This document shows, in pieces, positions 58,354 to 64,000 of a stretch of 64,000 nucleotides of DNA. Within the stretch, counting starts at the first letter, position 1. Every line of letters starts with the position of its first letter. Under the pieces are notes generated by a model, which saw only the letters and a program-made list of their open reading frames with translations, was not told the DNA's origin and searched no databases. The stretch spans positions 21,176,972 to 21,240,971 of the forward strand of contig NC_081149.1 of NCBI RefSeq assembly GCF_958295425.1. Reading direction: 5' to 3'. This DNA is from Solea solea. Taxonomy: Eukaryota > Chordata > Actinopteri > Pleuronectiformes > Soleidae. The position numbers and the translations under genes were made by a program.

Positions 58354-61300
58354 GTAAGATCAGGTCTTCTTATGATAGTTGCTCTTGGCGTCAGAAGTTA
58401 GCAACCACGGTTAAGGCTAGCTTGCTACTGGGGTTGCAGTTGGCAATAAATACACCAAGTTCAGATGTTTTGCTAATGTATTGTATTGTGACACAGTAGT
58501 ATTCGGTATTAAAACGTAATATCTGCGTGTAATGTTTCACCTTTCTTGGTTGTTACAGTGTCGTGTATGAGTTATAAATAATATAAAATCGCATTCACTG
58601 TGTAACACTACCTTTCCGCCTTTCACCTGCTTGTAGCTAAGCTAACATAACCAGGTTGTTTTTGGTTAGAAGCTTCCTAACACTCCTTGACTGTCACATA
58701 AAACGTTTACTGTTATCATTAGCAACACGTACGTATATTGAAGTCAACAAAAGTCCTCAGGTATCTTTAAACAGAGGTTTACTGTCAGTGTTTTGTTAGT
58801 ATTTTTCTTCGATTGTGATTAAATACAATCTCATTGCTCATTAAAATAAATACGTGCACAAGTGAAACAGCACAATACACAAGTATTCTGTACAAACAAT
58901 GTGTATACAATTATAAGCAACAAATAATTCAGAAATACAAACAACTATTTATATTCTATTAATCAGTTTAGTGTTCTTTTAATAAATTAAAAATAAGTTT
59001 ATTTGCTTATTTATAACAACTGATTGTTCTTGGTTTCTGAGTGAGAATGTAGTCATTTTGAGGTTCAGGAAACATTTTACACAATTTTCTGACATTTTAT
59101 GGACAAAACAACTTGTGTTTAATTCTGAAACTAATTATTTGACTAGATAATGAGTAAAATAATGCCTACTACATAAAAAAACTGTTCTAAAGGCACTTAA
59201 ATGTTCTTAAGCTGCAATTGATAATGAACAGTGCTGAATCTGATGTTGGACAGGATGACAGGATACAGGTTGAAGTGTATGAATACACTGACTGCACCAT
59301 ATAATCATCTCAATTCTTCTCAGCATCGTTATGCATCACCTCATATGTATTCTCAGCATGTAATATTTCTCATAATCTGTCTCCAAGTGTGCAATATATA
59401 AAGGCATAAATCTCTCTCAATTCTATAAGGAACATCTGTCTGTAGTTTCGTCTGGCCGCAACACTTGCCTATCAAAAACGAGAGTCCTTTGATGATTTTT
59501 AACAAAGACAAGGTAGTAGTGAAAAATTACTAATACGCACTGCCACAAAACACATCTGATTCGTGTGAACTTCAAACTGTGAATAGTAACAAGACGGAGA
59601 AGAGGAGGGAGAAAAGGGCAGTCTATCTGTCCTTCTGCCTGTCCATGACTGTTAACCGCATAACTGTCCAACTGGTTTGCTTGACAGACTTCAATTTTGG
59701 CAGGTTCTTCTATTTCCAGCATACTGTTCACCAAGTTGTGTAATGCTGCACATACTAAGGGCACCACATTCCCTTGATGTAAAATGTGACAGATGTATTG
59801 CTAAACGAGCCACTTCCACATGAGGATAGGCAAGGCAAGGTGCCATCCACATGATGCTGAGTCATTTGAAGACCAAGATTTGGAGTACTGCACTAGGACA
59901 CTTAAATGTTTGCTTGAGCCTACAATTTGAGGCACTGCCATATCATTATCATCATTGTCGGTCATTTTATCACTAACAAAATGCCCAAGATATTTTCCTG
60001 GAAAACCGGGAAGGATCAGTGATAGATTTTCTTTTGTGGTACAGATCATCACATCACTCTTGTTGGCATTATATTCGATGTCACTTGGACTGAAAACAAT
60101 AGGGTCATCTGCAAACATATGATGGTTCGCTCATTGGTTATAAATCATGCATTCAATTTATTTGTATATATTGTAGTTAATCAATAAACAATAAAATATG
60201 TACTGTAAGTCTTAATAATCTCACTTAAAGACTATTTATGCTTTGCGATGTTTTTCAGGGGATGAAGAAGAGAAAATTGGTCCGATTATTGTGGAGGATG
60301 AGAAGGAAGGTAACAATTCTGAGGCCATGTGGGGTGAAGAACTCAGACTAGTCCTCATCGGTAAAACTGGATGTGGCAAGAGTGCATCTGGAAACACCAT
60401 CTTGGGCCGGAGGCAGTTCCTGTCACAGATTAGTGCCAGTTCTGTCACACAGATCTGTGAGGTCGGGAGCGCGATGCTCGCTGAGGAAGATGCTGCGTTA
60501 GAGGATGGCCAACCTGTCACTCAGAGGAGGATGAAGAGAGTCACGGTGGTTGACATGCCAGGTTTTGGGGACACTCAGCTCAGTGTGGAGCAGATTCATG
60601 CAGAGATAGCCAAATGTGTGACTCTCTCTGCTCCTGGCCCACATGCTTTCCTACTGGTTGTTCCAATAGGACGATATACAGACAGTGAGAACCAGGCAGT
60701 TTGTGACATGATAAAGGTATTTGGGGAGGATGCCGTCTGTCACCACACAGTGGTTCTTTTTACCAGAGGCGATGACCTGGACGGTATGGAGATTGAAGAG
60801 TACCTGAGGAAGACTGCATCTGCTCGGCTTAAGACTCTGATTAACATGTGTGGGGGCAGATACCATGTTTTCAACAACAGAGACCCCAGTAATTCGGAGC
60901 AAGTGAAAGAGCTCTTAATGAAGGTGGATAAGATGATAAAGCAGTCTAACAGTGAGTTTTACACCAATGCCATGTTTTTAGAGGCTGAGGCTGCGATCAG
61001 GGAGGAGCAGAGAATCATGTTGAGGGGGCGAGGTGAAGGAGAGGGGGAAGAACAAAGGGGAAATACTGAAGAACAGGCTCAGCTTCCAAAACGAAGAAAG
61101 TGTGACCTAGAGTCTTGCAAAGAAGGAAGCAGTGAAAGAGGATCACTAGGGCTCAGCAGGAGGCAGCTGGAGAGAGGAAATGATGATGATGATGTAAGGG
61201 TGGAGCGGTGGACAGAAGAGAGTAGAGGCAGTGCTTTCAGTCTCCTCAGGGGCAGAGTTAAAGAATTTAAGGACTATTTCCGAAGCAGGCCAAAGAGCTG

Positions 61301-62264
61301 CAGCAGGAGACGGTTTCGCAACTCATCACTGATTCGCTTGAGAAGAGAGGCTGCACTCTCTGCAAAGGTGCTTCAGAGAGTTAAGATCCTCGTAGCTGCT
61401 GGAGCCACAGGCATGGCAGTCGGGGCAGTGTTTGGAGTAGCTGCCCCATTAGCAGCTGCTGCTGGGGCATCTCTTGTGGGAAATTCAGTTGGTTTTGCTG
61501 CAGGTCAGCTTGCTGGGATGTCTGCAGCAGGAGGCACAGGTCTAGGAAAAGCTGTTGGGGCTATAGTGGCTGCAGCTTCAGGGAAATCTGCACTGGCTCT
61601 GGGAGCAGCAACAGGTGGGGTTATGGGTGGTTCTGTTGGAGCCATTGTTGGTACTGGAGCTGCCAGTCCTGGGGAGGGTGCTTTGGATGCCCTTGGGCAG
61701 GTTAGCCTTATGGGGGCCTCTGCTGTGGGGTTGGCAGCAGGAGTAGGAGGCGCCTTAGGAGCTGGGGCTGCTATAGGTACAGCTCTGGAGGGAGCAGCTC
61801 TCAGTACAGCTGCCCTTGGTGCAACTGAAATTGCAGCAGGAGGGACAGTGGATGCAGCCACAACTATTGTTGCTCAGGGTAGTTTAGCTTCAGCAGCAGG
61901 GCAGCAAGCAATGGCCGCTGTAGCTGCAGAAACTGTGGCACCTTCTTGTGCCGCAGCAGGGACAATCTTAGCCCAGGCTGCAAATGTCCCAGTGGCCACT
62001 GGTTCTGCTGGTGCTGTGTGTGGATTAGTAGGTCCGAGTGCAGCATCAGTACGCAGCGGGGTGGTGTCAGACTCTTGGGGCACTGTGGCAACAACTACAC
62101 GTATTTTGTCCGCAGTGGCTGAGATAAGCAAGGCTGCAGCAGGCATTGCACTGGCTGGTGGTCTGGTAGTGAAGGTGGTAAAGGAAAAAGTCAGGTGTGG
62201 CACAGGAACAACAGAAACAAATTATTCAGAGAAAAAGTCTTATGAAGTTCACTGGAATAAATAA
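58332..62264 (+). CDS. GIMAP/AIG1-family GTPase with long Ala/Gly-rich tail, two exons
   Basis: Exon 1 is 58332-58353 (MFNDMDS plus one base, donor GTAAGA) and exon 2 is 60259-62264 after TTTTTCAG. They join in frame to 675 residues. AIG1 domain, about residues 35-240: P-loop GKTGCGKSASG at 42-52, DMPGF (G3) at 106-110, the GIMAP box SAPGPHAFLLVV at 131-142 with GRYTDSE at 145-151, TRGDDL (G4) at 176-181, and NNRD near 213. A charged linker follows (240-380; PKRRK at 284-288; Arg-rich 351-370). Residues about 383-650 are almost only Ala, Gly, Ser, Val, Leu and Thr with repeated small-residue helices, ending in a short basic/polar tail. Known: GIMAPs are immune-associated GTPases, often membrane-anchored by a short hydrophobic C-terminus. 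Here the hydrophobic part is far longer than usual. Inference: a membrane-active or membrane-anchored immune GTPase. The gene stands alone beside ccdc134. A poly(A) signal lies at 62945-62950. Confidence 0.85.
59423..59770 (-). pseudogene. Possible transposase-derived remnant
   Basis: Read on the minus strand it is open and contains VPLVCAALHNLVNS, reminiscent of the conserved LHN motif near the C-terminus of PIF/Harbinger transposases, then about 80 residues without recognisable features. Short and isolated, so a weak call. Confidence 0.3.
59801..60118 (-). pseudogene. LINE reverse-transcriptase remnant, degenerate
   Basis: Minus-strand reading contains FADDPIVFSPS, matching the (Y/F)ADD active-site box of LINE-type reverse transcriptases, then NANKSDVMICTTKE and KYLGHFVSDKMTDND, the 'K-Y-L-G-H' region that follows it in such proteins. 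Internal sequence between the boxes is shortened and the frame ends soon after. Dead fragment inside the GIMAP-like intron. Confidence 0.65.
60259..62264 (+). CDS. GIMAP-like gene, coding exon 2
   Basis: 2006 nt open from the acceptor TTTTTCAG to TAA at 62262-62264. It carries the whole GTPase domain and the Ala/Gly-rich tail without interruption, as in many GIMAP genes, which keep the GTPase domain in one large exon. The tail-coding part (61384-62190) is clearly GC-richer than the flanks because of GCN and GGN codons. Confidence 0.9.
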
Positions 62265-62950
62265 ATACAGGAAGAGTTGTAATCCTCCGAATGAGGATCA
62301 TATTCATATATGTATTTTATCACATTGACCCCTCTGGTAAAATTCTACACTCCACAATAGCTTTCCTCATTGTGAGAAGTTGCACTTACCATGTGAATAA
62401 AATGTGAATTTAATATAACATAATCAAATTTATCAACAAGAAATTACTTATGCTTTTGAATACAAAGAAGCAGATTGTGACAATTGTGCCTGAGTGAAAT
62501 GATATTTGCACTGTGGTGTTAGAGAATTACTTTAGTATTTTTGATACAAGTACTTGTGATTTGGGCTTGGAATTAGACATATAATCCTCACTTGCATTTT
62601 TATAAAATAGAAAAAGAGATGATGTGGACTGCACTAGTTCTGTTTTTTATAATCAATGACATGAATTTTAGTTCAGTTTCATTTTCAAATGTATTTTTCT
62701 TTTGACTTTCCAAAAGAAGTAACAAAATGAACATTTAATCTAATAACAGTAGTGGATTTTGAAGATGTCTTAAAAAAAGGTTGTATTGAGTATCAAAAAG
62801 CATTTCCCAATCTGAAGGTTGACAGTTGACTGATATTCTGTTAAATATCATTAATATTTGAACAGCAAAAAGGTTTTTTTTGACTATCCAGCATCATTGC
62901 TATCAATATCGGTAAATGTATCTACACTTGATTATTGTAAAAATAATAAA
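62265..62950 (+). other. GIMAP-like gene 3' UTR
   Basis: AT-rich. AATAAA at 62397-62402 and 62945-62950. No other element seen. Confidence 0.55.
62945..62950 (+). terminator. Probable GIMAP-like poly(A) signal
   Basis: AATAAA followed within 40 bp by TGTTATTGTCCATTGG, T/G-rich sequence. The hexamer at 62397 is an earlier alternative. Confidence 0.5.
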
Positions 62951-63049
62951 GACACATTTCTTTCACCACAACTGTTATTGTCCATTGGTTCTTTCAGTTC
63001 ATCTGCTTTAGCCCTTTAGCTGTTATCGGCCATTAAACTTATTCAGGTG

Positions 63050-63168
63050 CTTTATCCATCTATCCATCCATCTTCTACTGGAATCCGGAGAAAACCCACA
63101 GGAAGAACCCGGGTCTTCTTGCCGTAAAGGCAAGTCTGCTAACCACTACACCAACCATGTGGCCCCAT
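63050..63168 (-). repeat. tRNA-headed dispersed repeat, internally deleted
   Basis: Read on the minus strand it begins GGCCACATGGTTGGTGTAGT, containing a pol III A-box-like TGGTGTAGTGG, and then GGGTTCTTCC, a decayed B box. It ends in the GATGGATGG tail common to this repeat. It is the only copy here that retains the tRNA-like head. Fragments of the same family lie at 30826, 35155 and 48525. Confidence 0.65.
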
Positions 63169-63700
63169 TCAAGTGCTTTAGTATTATATTATTATATTTA
63201 GTCTATTGCCGTAATACCTTTAGGGATACCAACATTTTGTGACATTTAGGATGGGATGTTTCACTAAGGTTAGTTGAACAATGGATTTCTGCACATTTCA
63301 TTGTTGTCAGACTTTTAAATTCAGTGCATTACAAATTTAACAGCTGAATTCATTCTTTACTGTTTGCATTTATTCATCTTTAATTGCATTTGTATTTCTC
63401 AGGATTGACCTATTTTCAGACTTCATGGAGAATTTGACTTAATAGTAGAACTGCTACATTCACAAAACAGGATCTTAGAGCTCTCTCTCTCTTCTCTATA
63501 TACACACTGCATATGTATGTACATATATACATGGTTACATGTTTAATATTAGTTCATAATAATCATATTAAGGTTATTCATTACTATTAATATTTGTTTA
63601 ATTTTGTTCACTTGTTTATTTTTTTGCCATCATTATTAATAGCACTGAGTTTGTCTGGTGAGGTCCCTTGTTCCCTTGTTTTTGTGAATATAGGGGGCGC
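63169..63700. other. Intergenic, no gene seen
   Basis: AT-rich spacer between the GIMAP-like gene and the promoter-like end of the window. A short TATATAC/CT-rich stretch lies at about 63480-63530. Confidence 0.55.
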
Positions 63701-64000
63701 GGTTTATTCAAATGACTCACGAGCTTCTGATGGTTGACGTACTATCAGACCACGGCGAACACTCGCCTGTGATTCGCCGCTGATAACTGGTCTCATGACA
63801 ACTACTGCCAAGTTTGGGCCAATCAGCGCCCGCTGTTGGCCACCGAATCTGTTTGTGAATGACGTAATGAGCGTGAAACAAGATGGCGTCGTGTGAGGCA
63901 TAATTCGGTGTAAATGAGTTTGTCGACGGAGAAGTCTGCCTCGGTGGAGGCTTCGCTGTTGTCACACGGTTGTTGTGGTAATAAATAGTTTGTAGTGTTG
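63700..64000 (+). promoter_or_regulatory. Promoter-like region of a further gene
   Basis: CpG content rises from about 63695. On the + strand there are GGCCAATCAGC (CCAAT at 63819-63823), TGACGTAA (CRE-like, 63860-63867) and AAGATGGCG (YY1-type, 63880-63888), in the order and spacing of a housekeeping promoter. A 7-codon upstream ORF (63883-63903) is followed by ATG at 63914, open to 63991. No product recognised. The gene presumably continues beyond the window. Confidence 0.5.

Larger units (their letters stand above)
58354..60258. other. GIMAP-like gene intron 1
   Basis: A 1.9 kb intron. The first half is AT-rich. 59030-59170 resembles a diverged hAT-type repeat. On the minus strand 59423-60125 carries transposon-protein remnants (next entries). 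Confidence 0.6.

Noticed and set aside
60243..60258. Start of the GIMAP-like protein at a TTG codon before the acceptor
   Set aside because: This lies inside intron sequence ending TTTTTCAG, and TTG is not a normal start. The 22-nt exon at 58332 supplies an ATG in frame.
61505..61861. Long minus-strand open frame rich in Ala and Pro
   Set aside because: It is the complement of the Gly/Ala-coding tail of the GIMAP-like gene, where GC-rich codons suppress stops on the other strand.

Overview
The window reads as nuclear DNA of a ray-finned (probably teleost) fish. Genes are split into many short exons with GT-AG introns. CpG-rich sequence is confined to promoters. Introns hold microsatellites and short DNA-transposon and SINE-like repeats of types common in teleosts. 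The linkage mei1 - ccdc134 also exists in mammals (human chromosome 22q13), so this part of the locus is conserved synteny. All three genes I can support lie on the + strand.

Region 1 (849-42957): 29 coding exons of mei1, the HEAT/ARM-like meiotic double-strand-break factor. The first exon or exons lie upstream of the window. All 28 internal junctions keep the reading frame, giving about 1225 codons before the stop, against roughly 1270 residues in mammalian MEI1. A further spliced-looking open exon at 45900-46112 is unassigned. It may be an alternative mei1 3' end or part of another transcript.

Region 2 (about 46720-58100): ccdc134. A CpG-rich non-coding first exon ends at 47110. Six coding exons (51413-57050) give exactly 229 codons, the mammalian length, with a signal peptide, a conserved Asn-Gln-Thr sequon and a KDEL-like C-terminus (RTEL). 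Its first coding intron starts with GTATCCTT, the signature of a minor-spliceosome (U12-type) intron.

Region 3 (about 58160-62950): a GIMAP/AIG1-family GTPase gene. A tiny first coding exon (22 nt) joins in frame to a 2 kb exon, giving 675 residues. The N-terminal AIG1 GTPase domain is followed by a charged linker and a very unusual Ala/Gly-rich tail of about 265 residues with glycine-zipper character. Motifs matching CTCF, Sp1 and a PU.1/IRF composite element lie between ccdc134 and this gene. This is the best candidate in the window for something undescribed.

Region 4 (63700-64000): a GC-richer, promoter-like stretch with CCAAT, CRE and YY1-type motifs, probably the start of a further + strand gene outside the window. 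The remaining sequence is intron or intergenic. It contains at least three hAT-like non-autonomous elements with 8-bp duplications, fragments of a tRNA-headed dispersed repeat (one split by an hAT insertion), a degenerate reverse-transcriptase remnant and simple repeats. I found no tRNA, rRNA or CRISPR.
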